Source: Rhizobium esperanzae
GTDB lineage: Bacteria; Pseudomonadota; Alphaproteobacteria; Rhizobiales; Rhizobiaceae
NCBI RefSeq assembly: GCF_002204185.1
Contig: NZ_MXPU01000012.1
Span: 155,014-219,013 of the forward strand
Direction of reading: 5' to 3'
Length of the DNA: 64,000 nt
Position numbers and translations under genes: made by a program. A model generated the notes under the pieces. That model ran no database searches. It saw only the letters and a program-made list of their open reading frames with translations, and had not been told where the DNA came from. This document shows, one piece after another, positions 8,225 to 16,291 of the stretch. The number at the start of each line of letters is the position of its first letter. The stretch's first letter is position 1.

Positions 8225-8746
8225 TCACGCCTCGGCCGCCGCCATTCTTCCCCGCACCTCCAGAAACGCCGCCGTCAGCCGCGCCAGCACCGGCGAGGTC
8301 ACCGTCCCGTTCGCCCCGCCGACCGGATCGACGATGTGGATCTGCCGGAGACCCTCCATGAATTCGTCCCAGAGCGGCTGACCGCCCTCTTCCAGCAACT
8401 CGGCGCGAATGCTGAGATCCTCGCTCACCGGCAGGTGACGCCTGCCCCAGGCGCCGATCATGGCGAAGAGGGGAACGAGCTGGATTGCCGGTTCCGTCAG
8501 GCTGTAGATCGCTTTCTGGCTGTGGCTCGGATCGTCGCGCTTGCTGATGAAACCGAGCGAGAGCAGCCGCTTCAGCCGGGCCGCCAGGATATTGGAGGCG
8601 ATCCCCTCCTCCGAATGAGTGAGCAGATCGCGGAAATGCCGGCGGTTGCCGAACATGATGTCGCGGATGATAATCAGACTCCATCGGTCGCCCAGCACCT
8701 CCATCGTCAGGTTGATCGGACAGCCGGACCGCAATTCTATATCCAC
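8225..8746 (-). CDS. HxlR-family transcriptional regulator
   Basis: 173 residues. The N-terminal HxlR winged helix is clear: Cys near the start (SGCPIN), then VLGDRWSLIIIRDIMFG, HFRDLL, ILAARLKRLLSLGFISKR and YSLTEPAIQLVPLF. The HxlR fold usually senses redox or electrophile stress through the N-terminal Cys. A C-terminal extension of about 70 residues is longer than the minimal family. GTG start with AGGAG 9 nt upstream. It diverges from a dihydrofolate reductase-like gene that it probably controls, with a candidate operator in the 88-bp gap. Confidence 0.88.
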   Translation of the reverse strand: MDIELRSGCPINLTMEVLGDRWSLIIIRDIMFGNRRHFRDLLTHSEEGIASNILAARLKRLLSLGFISKRDDPSHSQKAIYSLTEPAIQLVPLFAMIGAWGRRHLPVSEDLSIRAELLEEGGQPLWDEFMEGLRQIHIVDPVGGANGTVTSPVLARLTAAFLEVRGRMAAAEA

Positions 8747-8761
8747 GAAGCATCTCCTGTA

Positions 8762-8810
8762 GAAACCAGTTGCATTATAGGATCACTTGTGCGAGATAAC
8801 AACTAGTTTC
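8762..8810. promoter_or_regulatory. Candidate HxlR operator in a divergent promoter
   Basis: An imperfect inverted repeat, GAAACCAGTTG (8762-8772) against CAACTAGTTTC (8800-8810), matches at 10 of 11 positions across a 27-nt spacer. It sits midway between the HxlR gene and the reductase gene. GAAAC/GTTTC half-sites recur in front of the second HxlR pair near 16.27 kb. Confidence 0.45.
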
Positions 8811-8834
8811 AATTGGCAATCAGATGGAGGAAGC

Positions 8835-9476
8835 ATGTCCAAGGTGCGCGTCGCAGGGTTTTCCGTTTCCGTCGATGGTTTCGGCGCCGGGCCGGAACAA
8901 AGTTTGAATGATCCGCTCGGAAAGCGCGGGCCGGAAATGTTTCAGTGGTTCTTCCACACGCGCACCTTCCGCGCGATGATGGGTAAGGACGACGGTTCCA
9001 CAGGCATCGACGAGGATTATGCGTCCCGCGCCATGGCCAATTTCGGCGCCTTCATTCTCGGGCGCAACATGTTCGGCCCCATCCGCGGCGAATGGCCCGA
9101 CGATGCCTGGAAAGGCTGGTGGGGTCCGAACCCGCCTTACCACGCGCCGACCTATATCCTCACCCATTATCCACGCGAACCGCTCGTTATGGAGGGCGGC
9201 ACCACCTTCCACTTCGTCACAGGCGGCATTCACGAGGCGCTCGATCAGGCGAAGGCGGCGGCCGGCGATAAGGATGTGAAGATCGGCGGCGGAGTGGCGA
9301 CCGTCCGCCAATATCTGCAGGCGGGTCTGATCGACGAGCTGCATTTCGCCGTTTCGCCCGTCGTGCTCGGTAAGGGCGAAGCGATGTTTGCAGGCATCGA
9401 TCTTCCCGCGCTGGGCTTCCGCGTCACCGAGCATGTCGCCAGCGAAAAAGCCACGCATCTCGTGCTGGCGAAATAA
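8835..9476 (+). CDS. Dihydrofolate reductase-like (RibD C-terminal domain) protein
   Basis: 213 residues, one RibD-C/DHFR-like NADPH-dependent fold. Visible landmarks are the first strand SVSVDGFGAG, the ILGRNMFGPIRGEW segment, a TFHFVTGGIHEALDQAKAAAG helix, IGGGVATVRQYLQAGLIDEL (the nucleotide-binding GGG-x-(6)-L-x-x-GL-(I/V)DEL motif) and the closing SPVVLGKGEAMF. The substrate is unknown; the family reduces pterin- or pyrimidine-like rings or other carbonyls. Start at ATG 8835 after GGAGGAAGC. It is probably repressed or activated by the divergent HxlR protein. Confidence 0.87.
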   Translation: MSKVRVAGFSVSVDGFGAGPEQSLNDPLGKRGPEMFQWFFHTRTFRAMMGKDDGSTGIDEDYASRAMANFGAFILGRNMFGPIRGEWPDDAWKGWWGPNPPYHAPTYILTHYPREPLVMEGGTTFHFVTGGIHEALDQAKAAAGDKDVKIGGGVATVRQYLQAGLIDELHFAVSPVVLGKGEAMFAGIDLPALGFRVTEHVASEKATHLVLAK

Positions 9477-9591
9477 CCGAACTATCGGTTCAGTCGGCGA
9501 TCTCTCCGGCGTGAGCGGTGTCGGAAACACATTCGTCCCGACGCCTGGACGATGCGGCTGTCCAAGGTCATCTCGCCCAGCGTCAACAGCG

Positions 9592-9858
9592 TCACATTTT
9601 GCCCATGCTTTTCATGGCGTTTTCCATGTGCATCTTGCAGTCGTCCATCTTGTTGGCCGTCATGGAATCCTTGGCCATCATCATCTCCTTGGACGCCATT
9701 TCCTTCTTTTCCTTCATGGCCGGATCGGTCATGGCGTTCATGTCGGACTGCATTTTCATCATCGACGCCTCGTCGCACTCCATCATCGCATCCTGTGCAA
9801 GGACGGGCAGTGCGAATGCGGCGGCGATAACGATGGCTGCAGCCGTGCGTTTCAACAT
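9592..9858 (-). CDS. Small secreted Met/Lys-rich protein
   Basis: 88 residues. A Sec signal peptide of about 22 residues ends at LPVLAQ. The mature part is remarkably rich in Met, Lys, Asp and Glu, with Met in pairs and triplets (KEMMMAKD, ASMMKMQ) and only two Cys. This composition resembles periplasmic metal-binding (Cu/Ag) or pentapeptide-type stress proteins, but no family is recognised. Start at 9858 is chosen for GGAGGAGA upstream and for the signal peptide. It is transcribed towards the reductase gene, with no operon partners. Confidence 0.78.
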   Translation of the reverse strand: MLKRTAAAIVIAAAFALPVLAQDAMMECDEASMMKMQSDMNAMTDPAMKEKKEMASKEMMMAKDSMTANKMDDCKMHMENAMKSMGKM

Positions 9859-9968
9859 TGTATTCTCCTCCATTTGGGCAACATTGCCCGTTGCAAATGG
9901 TGAAATGCATGTGCCCAAGAACGTGCCGCGGCGCGAATATGAAGACATGCATAATCAAGGACCTGAGA

Positions 9969-11378
9969 TCAGCCCGGCATCACCCGGTAGACACATGCCA
10001 TCCCCTCCACGCCCCGAAGCGGAGCCTCGAAGGCGACCAGCCTGTGGCCGGAAAGCAGCCGGCTGACGTCAGGCGCCGAAAACAGGGCTTCGGATAAACA
10101 GATCTCGCCGGCCTCGGCCAATGATTGCACCCGTGCCGCGACATTGACGGTCTGCCCGAAATAATCGAGGTTGTCGTTCAAGGTCACGGCGATCGACGGG
10201 CCGCAATGGGCGCCGATCTTCAGAATAATGCTGGGGTCGCCATGCTCCCCGTTGAAGCGTTCGATTTCCTCGAGCATGTGCAGAGCAGCCGAGATGGCGT
10301 CGCTCGGGCGGGAGAAGGCAGCCATCACCGCGTCGCCGATCGTCTTGACGATTGCGCCCGAATGCTCCTGTACAGTGGCGCCGAGCAAGGCGAAGTGTTC
10401 ACGCACCAGTGCATAGGCATTGAGATCGCCGAGCCGCTGGTACATCGCGGTCGACCCCTTGAGATCGGTGAACAGAAGCGTCACCTGGCGAATGCCGAGG
10501 CCCTCCCTTTCATCAACGCATTCGGAGCGAAACAGCCGCCGAAATGTCTGGCGCGCAAGCAGCATTCCGCCCGACATGTAAGGATCGAAATCGAGAACAG
10601 GCTTAGTGGTTTGCGCCAGGATCTCGGGCGGCCAGTTGATGAGGAGCAGTGAGCCGCGCGCGGCAGCCGAGTTCTCGACTTCGACGATGACCGAGCCGGG
10701 CCGAACCGCTGAGGACGAAGGGCAAAAATGCCGACCGTCATACCCGATCCTGAGCAGTGCCGGCGTCGTGGCGGGCTCGCCTGCCACCGGCAGCGCAAAG
10801 CTCGCCTGGGTCTCGACATTGATGCCGGCGAGCGCACCTGGGCCGAGTTCAGCCCTGATCGTCGTGACCGAACCTGGTGCCAGGAAGGAAAGGCCGCGCA
10901 CCAGCCCTTTCAGGACGTCGAGAAAGCGGACCTGCTGACCGGGCAGTCGCGCATCGCTGAGAAACCGTGCCTTCCAGTGAAAATCCTCGATCGAGAGCGA
11001 GCCGGGATCATGAAAAGACAGCCGGCGCAGCTGCGGCGACACTGTGAAGGTGACCTCGATGAAATCGTCGAGATCGGTTTCGCCGGAGACGTCGCATAGG
11101 CCGCAGACATAGTGAGTCTTCAGCGTCCTCAAGGCGCCGAAACTGTCGAGCACCATTCCGGATTGGGGACACACGACGTCCCAGCGCATCTCGAACAAAC
11201 CGCTGCGCGTCGCATGGAGAAAGAGATCGATGCTTTCCGCCTCCGAAATGGCGCCGTCGTGCGCGAAAGCCAGCGGGTTGATGCGGTAGAGGGACAGATC
11301 GTCACCGCTGCGGATCAGGTTTTCGAATTTGGCGATTCCCCGTGGGCTCCAGGACCGGGCCTGCCGGATCTCGGTCAT
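9969..11378 (-). CDS. Class III adenylate/guanylate cyclase with N-terminal sensor region
   Basis: 469 residues. The C-terminal cyclase domain (about 285-460) has the metal Asp pair in LLFTDLKGST and TIGDAVMAAF, the substrate Lys in AIVKTIGD, and the transition-state Asn/Arg in NVAARVQS. An intact active site for cNMP synthesis is therefore likely; Lys points to ATP. The first about 280 residues lack membrane segments and include two CxxC-type pairs (CPQSG, CGLCD), possibly a Zn-stabilised DUF5939-like sensor region. ATG 11378 is preferred over a TTG at 11429. A short palindrome lies upstream. The input signal is unknown. Confidence 0.88.
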   Translation of the reverse strand: MTEIRQARSWSPRGIAKFENLIRSGDDLSLYRINPLAFAHDGAISEAESIDLFLHATRSGLFEMRWDVVCPQSGMVLDSFGALRTLKTHYVCGLCDVSGETDLDDFIEVTFTVSPQLRRLSFHDPGSLSIEDFHWKARFLSDARLPGQQVRFLDVLKGLVRGLSFLAPGSVTTIRAELGPGALAGINVETQASFALPVAGEPATTPALLRIGYDGRHFCPSSSAVRPGSVIVEVENSAAARGSLLLINWPPEILAQTTKPVLDFDPYMSGGMLLARQTFRRLFRSECVDEREGLGIRQVTLLFTDLKGSTAMYQRLGDLNAYALVREHFALLGATVQEHSGAIVKTIGDAVMAAFSRPSDAISAALHMLEEIERFNGEHGDPSIILKIGAHCGPSIAVTLNDNLDYFGQTVNVAARVQSLAEAGEICLSEALFSAPDVSRLLSGHRLVAFEAPLRGVEGMACVYRVMPG

Positions 11379-11404
11379 CTTGCTCTCAAGGAGCCGTTCC
11401 TGAA

Positions 11405-11421
11405 CGTCAGTCTTTCTGACG
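11405..11421. promoter_or_regulatory. Short palindrome upstream of the cyclase gene
   Basis: CGTCAG (11405-11410) and CTGACG (11416-11421) form a perfect inverted repeat with a 5-nt spacer, 27 nt upstream of the chosen cyclase start. It could be an operator or a small 5'-UTR hairpin. Confidence 0.3.
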
Positions 11422-11794
11422 CCTCGCAAAGTTCACCCGGGCCCTGCGACCGGGGATCGCCGCAATTATAGCAGACGCTCGTCCGTGCGGATCAATCGGA
11501 GCCTGGCCGAGCAGAAGTCTTACGGATTAGCCCGGAAAGGCGACGCTGGGGTTTTCAGAAGCTTTTCCCGCTCGACATCGCTTATCTCGGCATTCGCTAT
11601 CTGCGACATCCGGACTGTGTCAGCGGACCATGACGCTCAGCAGTCTTGTTCTCGACCTGTCGTCAATGAAGCGTGTCCACGTAGCTGTGGCATTGCTGCA
11701 GAATGAGCGTAGAGTACGCATCATCGGCCCATAGGATACCGGCACGACCGTTTGAGAGACCATCATGCTCTTGCCGCTTCATAGAGGTACGAAG
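11422..11794. other. Intergenic region with no recognised gene
   Basis: About 370 bp between the cyclase gene and a small gene, which point away from each other. Short frames here have no ribosome binding site and no recognisable protein. I see nothing else in it. Confidence 0.4.
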
Positions 11795-11998
11795 ATGCTC
11801 TTGTCGCTTATTTCGCTCGACGACAGCCAAATAACCATCGTCACCGATGCCGTTCGGCAATGGTGCTGCGAGAAAAAGCTAGACATCGACAGCGTCGAAG
11901 GACGCCGCGCCGTCACCGTTGCCGTCGATCTCGTTCAGATGAACACCGCCCACGACTGGCTTTTTGCCGAACTTTCGAAGCAGTTGGATCACCAATAG
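11795..11998 (+). CDS. Small hypothetical protein
   Basis: 67 residues: MLLSLISLDDSQITIV, then a helical stretch with AVRQWCCEKK, and VTVAVDLVQ. No signal peptide or known domain. The ATG at 11795 is favoured over an in-frame one at 11765 because AGAGGTACGAAG precedes it. The alternation of hydrophobic and charged residues looks like a real folded small protein of the kind common in rhizobia. Function unknown. It converges with the TetR gene. Confidence 0.55.
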   Translation: MLLSLISLDDSQITIVTDAVRQWCCEKKLDIDSVEGRRAVTVAVDLVQMNTAHDWLFAELSKQLDHQ

Positions 11999-12113
11999 GA
12001 ATCCGAATCGGTCCATCAGGGCTGCCCCCTGCGCCGTGACAGGGGTTGTGATTATCCGTGGCCGACTCGCAAAAAGCCTCTCATTTGCCGTGTTGAGGTC
12101 CTTTGTTAGGAAT

Positions 12114-12749
12114 TCACCGGCCGGATTCGAGCTTTTCAAGGTAGGCTGCGAACATCTCGGCCATGGCTTCGGCGTAGGTTTCGATCTCGCTCAAGCTTCG
12201 GGGGGCCTCCGAGAACTGCTTCCCCACTGTGGCGAGCGTCGTGACGATCAGGTCACCGGCAAGCGCCCGGCTTGCCTCCGGGACCGATGGCAGCACCTCC
12301 TCCATGAACGGCCCGATGATGCGGTCTCCCGACGCTCTCGCCGCCTGCGCCTCCGGCGCATCGCGATAGAGCGGCGCGGCGTCGTGAAGCGCCACTCGCA
12401 TCGCCGCTTCCTCACACTCGGAGCGAAGAAAGGCGTGAACGAGGCTACGCAGCCGTTCGAAAGGCGGTCTTTGTGCATCGGCAAGAATGTCGGCGAGCAT
12501 GTCGTTCGTCTGCCGCCATTCGTCGCTCTGCAGCCGGAAGAGGATTGCCGCCTTGTTGGGGAAATATTGGTAGAGCGAACCGATACTGACGCCCGCCTTC
12601 TCCGCTACCCTCGCCGTGGTGAAGCGATGGGCTCCCTCCCGTGCCAAAACTTGAACAGCAGCATCGAGGATCGCCGCCACGAGCTCCGTCGAGCGGGCCT
12701 GCTTCGGCTGCTTTCGTGAAGAAATCCGTGTACTTGGCCGGTCGCTCAT
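12114..12749 (-). CDS. TetR-family transcriptional regulator
   Basis: 211 residues. The N-terminal helix-turn-helix is clear: ILDAAVQVLAREGAHRFTTARVAEKAGVSIGSLYQYFPNK (about residues 25-65). A C-terminal all-helical ligand domain follows. Start ATG 12749 has GGAG 8 nt upstream; an open extension to 12968 runs back through the divergent gene and is not real. It lies 91 bp from a divergent O-methyltransferase gene and most likely represses that gene and itself, through the inverted repeat at 12774-12799. Confidence 0.9.
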   Translation of the reverse strand: MSDRPSTRISSRKQPKQARSTELVAAILDAAVQVLAREGAHRFTTARVAEKAGVSIGSLYQYFPNKAAILFRLQSDEWRQTNDMLADILADAQRPPFERLRSLVHAFLRSECEEAAMRVALHDAAPLYRDAPEAQAARASGDRIIGPFMEEVLPSVPEASRALAGDLIVTTLATVGKQFSEAPRSLSEIETYAEAMAEMFAAYLEKLESGR

Positions 12750-12773
12750 AGCAGTGCTCCGCAATGCGATTAG

Positions 12774-12799
12774 AAAATGCGAGGGATTATTCGTATTTT
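12774..12799. promoter_or_regulatory. Candidate TetR operator
   Basis: AAAATGCGA (12774-12782) and TCGTATTTT (12791-12799) form an inverted repeat with one mismatch and an 8-nt spacer, in the gap between the divergent TetR and methyltransferase genes. Size and symmetry fit a TetR dimer site. Confidence 0.5.
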
Positions 12800-12840
12800 T
12801 CACCAAGCGCAAGAACCTCATCATTCCAAGGAGCCCTCCA

Positions 12841-13494
12841 ATGACGACACTGACCACCGCGCCGCTCGCGCCTCTCCTCCTCCGCCTGTTCGAAGAAGCC
12901 GCCGCGGCGACGAGCCCCGCCATATCCGAGCTTTCCAGCGACGAGAGAATGCGCCTGATCAGCAGCAAGACGGAATATCTCGACCTTTACGGGCGACTGA
13001 AGGATCTCTGGCTTCCTGTCTCGCGCGAGGCCGGCACGCTGCTCTACATGCTGGCGCGCAGCTGCCGTGCTCAAACGATTATCGAGTTCGGCACATCCTT
13101 CGGCATCTCGACCCTCCACCTTGCTGCAGCACTGCGCGACAATGGCGGCGGCCGGCTGATCACCAGTGAGTTCGAACCGTCGAAAGTCAGGCGGGCGCGC
13201 GAAAACCTCACGGCCGGCGGCCTGATCGACCTCGTCGACATCAGGGAGGGCGACGCCCTGCAAACGCTGAGTGTCGACCTGCCCGAAACAATCGACCTGC
13301 TGTTCCTCGACGGCGCCAAGGCGCTCTATCGCGATATACTGGAACTGGTGGAAGACCACCTGAGACCGGGCGCCCTCATCGTCGCCGACAACGCCGATGT
13401 CAGCCCGGACTATCTCGCCCGCGTCCGCACCCCCGCCGCCGGCTACCTTTCGACGCCGTTCGCCGACGATATCGAGCTGTCGATGCGGGTTTGA
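12841..13494 (+). CDS. SAM-dependent O-methyltransferase
   Basis: 217 residues, class I methyltransferase of the COMT/methyltransferase_3 type. The SAM motif I is IIEFGTSFGISTLHLA (about residues 80-95). The acidic partner is in TSEFEP, and motif II-like DLLFLDGAKALYRDIL precedes GALIVADNADVS, the metal-binding Asp/Asn pair of cation-dependent O-methyltransferases. Start after AAGGAG. The substrate is probably a small phenolic or xenobiotic. The divergent TetR regulator suggests ligand-induced expression. Confidence 0.87.
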   Translation: MTTLTTAPLAPLLLRLFEEAAAATSPAISELSSDERMRLISSKTEYLDLYGRLKDLWLPVSREAGTLLYMLARSCRAQTIIEFGTSFGISTLHLAAALRDNGGGRLITSEFEPSKVRRARENLTAGGLIDLVDIREGDALQTLSVDLPETIDLLFLDGAKALYRDILELVEDHLRPGALIVADNADVSPDYLARVRTPAAGYLSTPFADDIELSMRV

Positions 13495-13624
13495 TATCGG
13501 GAGCCTGAGCAGGCGCTTCACAGCGAAGTCTGCACTTCACGTGCGCTCAGGCACTCGATCCTACCGTCGCTCGCCCTCCCATTGCTACCTCAACTGTGGG
13601 AACGACGCCGTGCGGCTTGCCTCT

Positions 13625-13684
13625 CTTCTCCCCAGCGGGGAGAAGATGCCGGCAGGCAGATGAGGGGGCCACACGGCACATCCT
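13625..13684 (+). repeat. Dispersed palindromic repeat (family B), fuller copy
   Basis: A 9-bp perfect palindrome (CTTCTCCCC at 13625-13633, complement 13637-13645) is followed by ATGCCGGCAGGCAGATGAG and GGGGCCACACGGCA. The same order of blocks recurs in the two inverted copies around 43.8 and 44.0 kb, and its tail recurs at 8183. It lies in the 323-bp gap before the LAS peptidase-like gene, where I see nothing else. Confidence 0.65.
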
Positions 13685-13817
13685 TCACTGCCTTGGCCTT
13701 GCTACACAAAGCGAAGGGCAGACATCGAACAACCCACCGCCCTCACGCACAACCCATCTTGCACATCCCCACTCGCTCACCTAAGGCAATGCAACCTCCC
13801 TTCCGCAAGGCCGCCCG

Positions 13818-14630
13818 GTGATCCGCTTCATCCTCCACGCCCTCGCCGTTCTCATCCTGACGCTACTCACCCAGATCGGTGGCATCGTCTATCTCATCGC
13901 CCTCGCCGCTGCGCACGCCTTCGGCCTCAGGCGATTTCCCGCCAAGTTCGCGCTCTTCCTTTTGTGCTACGCCGCCGCCACCGTCGCCACACAATTTGCC
14001 GCACCGGCATTCGGCCGCGTTCCGCTCTCCTGCCTATCAAGCGCCGAAGACAGGCTCGTGGTCCGCTCGCCGATCTACTGCGCGCTGAACCGCAACTACG
14101 TCACGCCCAAGCTTCGCGATCTCGCAGAGGCGCTCGCCGCCCATATGGACGCGCAATTCCCCGGTACCCTCACCGTCGCGCTGGATGCGAACTTCCCCTT
14201 CGTTAACGGTTTCCCGCTGCTGCCGCATCTCTCGCATGCCGACGGCAAGAAGCTTGATTTCGCTTATTATTATAAGCATGCCGGCGGTGCCTTCCTGAAC
14301 GGCGCCACCCGCTCACCGATCGGTTATTTCGCTTTCGAGCAGCCTGGCCCGGGTGACGAACTGCCCTGCGCGGGTCGCCATGACTGGCTCACCACCCGCT
14401 GGAATTTCGATGCGCTGCAGCTGTTATTCCCGGCCTACCGGATCGAGGAGCAGCGCACGGCGGCGGCGGTCGCCTGGCTGACGACAGAAGGGATCGCGCG
14501 CTTTGGCCTGCAGAAGATCTTCATCGAACCGCATCTGAAGAACGCACTCGGCATCACCGACGCCCATGTCCGCTTCCAGGGCTGCCGGGCTGCCCGCCAC
14601 GACGACCACATCCATATTCAGATCGAGTGA
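13818..14630 (+). CDS. Membrane-anchored putative LAS-type metallopeptidase
   Basis: 270 residues, usually annotated only as hypothetical. Two N-terminal hydrophobic segments (about 5-33 and 43-63) anchor it in the inner membrane. The rest looks periplasmic. It carries the LAS peptidase signature: His140-x6-Asp147 (SHADGKKLDF) and a C-terminal His264-x-His266 (DDHIHIQI). These three would bind Zn as in VanX, MepA and the D-Ala-D-Ala peptidases. A role in peptidoglycan cutting is inferred from motif only. GTG start with GCAAGG about 7 nt upstream. It is followed by the DUF808 gene on the same strand. Confidence 0.62.
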   Translation: MIRFILHALAVLILTLLTQIGGIVYLIALAAAHAFGLRRFPAKFALFLLCYAAATVATQFAAPAFGRVPLSCLSSAEDRLVVRSPIYCALNRNYVTPKLRDLAEALAAHMDAQFPGTLTVALDANFPFVNGFPLLPHLSHADGKKLDFAYYYKHAGGAFLNGATRSPIGYFAFEQPGPGDELPCAGRHDWLTTRWNFDALQLLFPAYRIEEQRTAAAVAWLTTEGIARFGLQKIFIEPHLKNALGITDAHVRFQGCRAARHDDHIHIQIE

Positions 14631-14747
14631 GCGCATTCGAGCGCCAGCCCGGATCGGGCGCCGCAACCATCCGTGGCAGCGCCTCTTTCCAGCTGCCGGC
14701 CGATTGACTATTTTCGCTGTCCATATCCCTGAATGAGAGGTTTGCTT

Positions 14748-15746
14748 GTGAGTGTCGGCCTGATTGCCCTTCTTGATGATGTTGCCGCGCTTGCAAAGGC
14801 GGCCGCTGCTTCCCTGGACGATGTCGTCGCTCAGGCGGGCAGAGCCGGCGCCAAAGCCGCCGGCGTCGTGATCGACGACGCTGCCGTCACGCCGCGTTAT
14901 GTGACCGGCCTGTCGGCGGCGCGCGAACTGCCGATCATCGCGAAGATCGCCGTCGGCTCCCTCAAGAACAAACTTCTGTTCCTCCTGCCGGCAGCACTCG
15001 CCCTCAGCCTTCTCCTGCCGCAGGCTGTGACGCCGCTGCTGATGCTCGGCGGGCTCTACCTCTGTTACGAAGGTGCCGAAAAGGTCTACGAGTTGGTCGT
15101 GCCGCATGCCGCCCATGCCCACGAGGCGGAGCTCGAGACGATCAGCATCGATCCCAAAACCTTTGAGGACGAAAAGGTTGCGAGCGCCGTCAGAACCGAT
15201 TTCATCCTCTCGGCCGAGATCATGGCGATCACGCTGGGCTCCCTGTCGGAGTCGGGCCTGGCGATGCAGGCGCTGGTTCTCGCCCTGGTCGGCACGATGA
15301 TCACCGCCGCCGTTTACGGCGTCGTCGCCTTGATCGTGAAGGCGGACGACTTCGGCCTCTGGCTTGCCCAGCGCTCTTCCCGCTCGCCGACAGGCGCGTT
15401 CCCGCGCATGCTCGGACGCGGCCTTGTGCAGGGCATGCCCTATCTTCTCAAGGTGCTGGGTCTGATCGGGACGGCGGCGATGATCTGGGTCGGCGGCGCC
15501 ATCATTGTGCACGGCGCCGAAAGCTTTGGCTTTGCCTGGCTGAGCCATCTGCTCCACGATACCGGAGAAGGCGCCGCGCATGCAATGCCGGCCGTCGGCG
15601 GCGTGGTTTCCTGGCTGGTTCAAGCTGCCGGCTCAGGTCTCGTCGGCATCCTTCTCGGGCTTGCGGCCATCCCGGCCGTCGGCTACGCCGTTGCGCCCGC
15701 ATGGCGGTGGTGCGCAGCACGCCTGCGCAGGATGAGGACTGCGTAA
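14748..15746 (+). CDS. DUF808 family inner-membrane protein
   Basis: 332 residues. The start matches DUF808 (SVGLIALLDDVAALAKAAA). GTG 14748, preceded by GAGAGG, is chosen over an ATG five codons earlier. Family landmarks include DDAAVTPRYVTGL, ELPIIAKIAVGSLKNK, YLCYEGAEKV and the acidic loop FEDEKVASAVRTDFILSAEIMAI. Five to six transmembrane segments are visible. The function of the family is not established; E. coli YedI is the named relative. It lies 117 bp after the peptidase-like gene and could share its transcript. Confidence 0.87.
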   Translation: MSVGLIALLDDVAALAKAAAASLDDVVAQAGRAGAKAAGVVIDDAAVTPRYVTGLSAARELPIIAKIAVGSLKNKLLFLLPAALALSLLLPQAVTPLLMLGGLYLCYEGAEKVYELVVPHAAHAHEAELETISIDPKTFEDEKVASAVRTDFILSAEIMAITLGSLSESGLAMQALVLALVGTMITAAVYGVVALIVKADDFGLWLAQRSSRSPTGAFPRMLGRGLVQGMPYLLKVLGLIGTAAMIWVGGAIIVHGAESFGFAWLSHLLHDTGEGAAHAMPAVGGVVSWLVQAAGSGLVGILLGLAAIPAVGYAVAPAWRWCAARLRRMRTA

Positions 15747-15780
15747 GCGCGGGACAGCATACGTCGAAGCGCCGGCATCA

Positions 15781-16158
15781 TCAACCGGCGTCCCTTTCAT
15801 CATACGCACGCTGCGCCGCAAAAATTGCGTCCATGTTCTGCTCTGCCCAATGAGTGAGTGCCGAAACCGTATCCGTCAGCGTGCGCCCGAGCGGCGTCAG
15901 CGCATATTCGACGGTTACCGGCACGGTCGGAAAGATCGTGCGTGAGATCAGGCCGTTACGCTCAAGCCTTCTCAGTGTCTGCGACAGAACCTTCTGCGAT
16001 ATGCTCTTGATATCGCGCCGGATGTGATTGAAACGCGCCGGCCCGCCTTGCAGCAGGTCGAGGATCAGCAGCGCCCATTTGTCCGCCAGGCAGTCCAGCA
16101 CCAGCCGCGTCGGGCAGCGATCCTCATAAACATTGTAGCTCTGCTCTGTCGTCGTCAT
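15781..16158 (-). CDS. HxlR-family transcriptional regulator
   Basis: 125 residues, minimal HxlR length. Cys near the start (EDRCPTR), then VLDCLADKWALLILDLLQGG, RFNHIRRDIKSISQKVLSQTLRRLERNGLI and YALTPLGRTL. GGGGAGGA lies just before ATG 16158; the open extension to 16401 is not plausible. It is divergent from an NmrA-like reductase, the classic arrangement for redox- or quinone-sensing HxlR regulators such as QorR. The family is known to use the conserved N-terminal Cys as sensor. Confidence 0.9.
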   Translation of the reverse strand: MTTTEQSYNVYEDRCPTRLVLDCLADKWALLILDLLQGGPARFNHIRRDIKSISQKVLSQTLRRLERNGLISRTIFPTVPVTVEYALTPLGRTLTDTVSALTHWAEQNMDAIFAAQRAYDERDAG

Positions 16159-16249
16159 TCCATCCTCCCCTTCCCGCCCCGGGTTTCCCGCAGGAAACCA
16201 GGTGAGAAAAAAGTGCTCTCTTTTCCGATCCCGTTTTCTCTGTATGTAT

Positions 16250-16278
16250 CCTATGGAAAGATAGTTTCCAACAGAAAC
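16250..16278. promoter_or_regulatory. Candidate HxlR operator
   Basis: Two overlapping inverted repeats lie just upstream of the reductase gene: TGGAAA-5 nt-TTTCCA (16254-16270) and GTTTC-5 nt-GAAAC (16264-16278). The GTTTC/GAAAC half-sites also occur in the first HxlR intergenic region near 8.8 kb. The site would overlap the promoter or transcription start of the reductase gene. Confidence 0.45.
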
Positions 16279-16291
16279 CACGGAGAGTGAT

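Noticed and set aside
14424..15623. Long minus-strand frame of about 400 codons
   Set aside because: It covers the LAS-like and DUF808 genes in antisense, is Arg/Gly/His-rich and has no recognisable fold.
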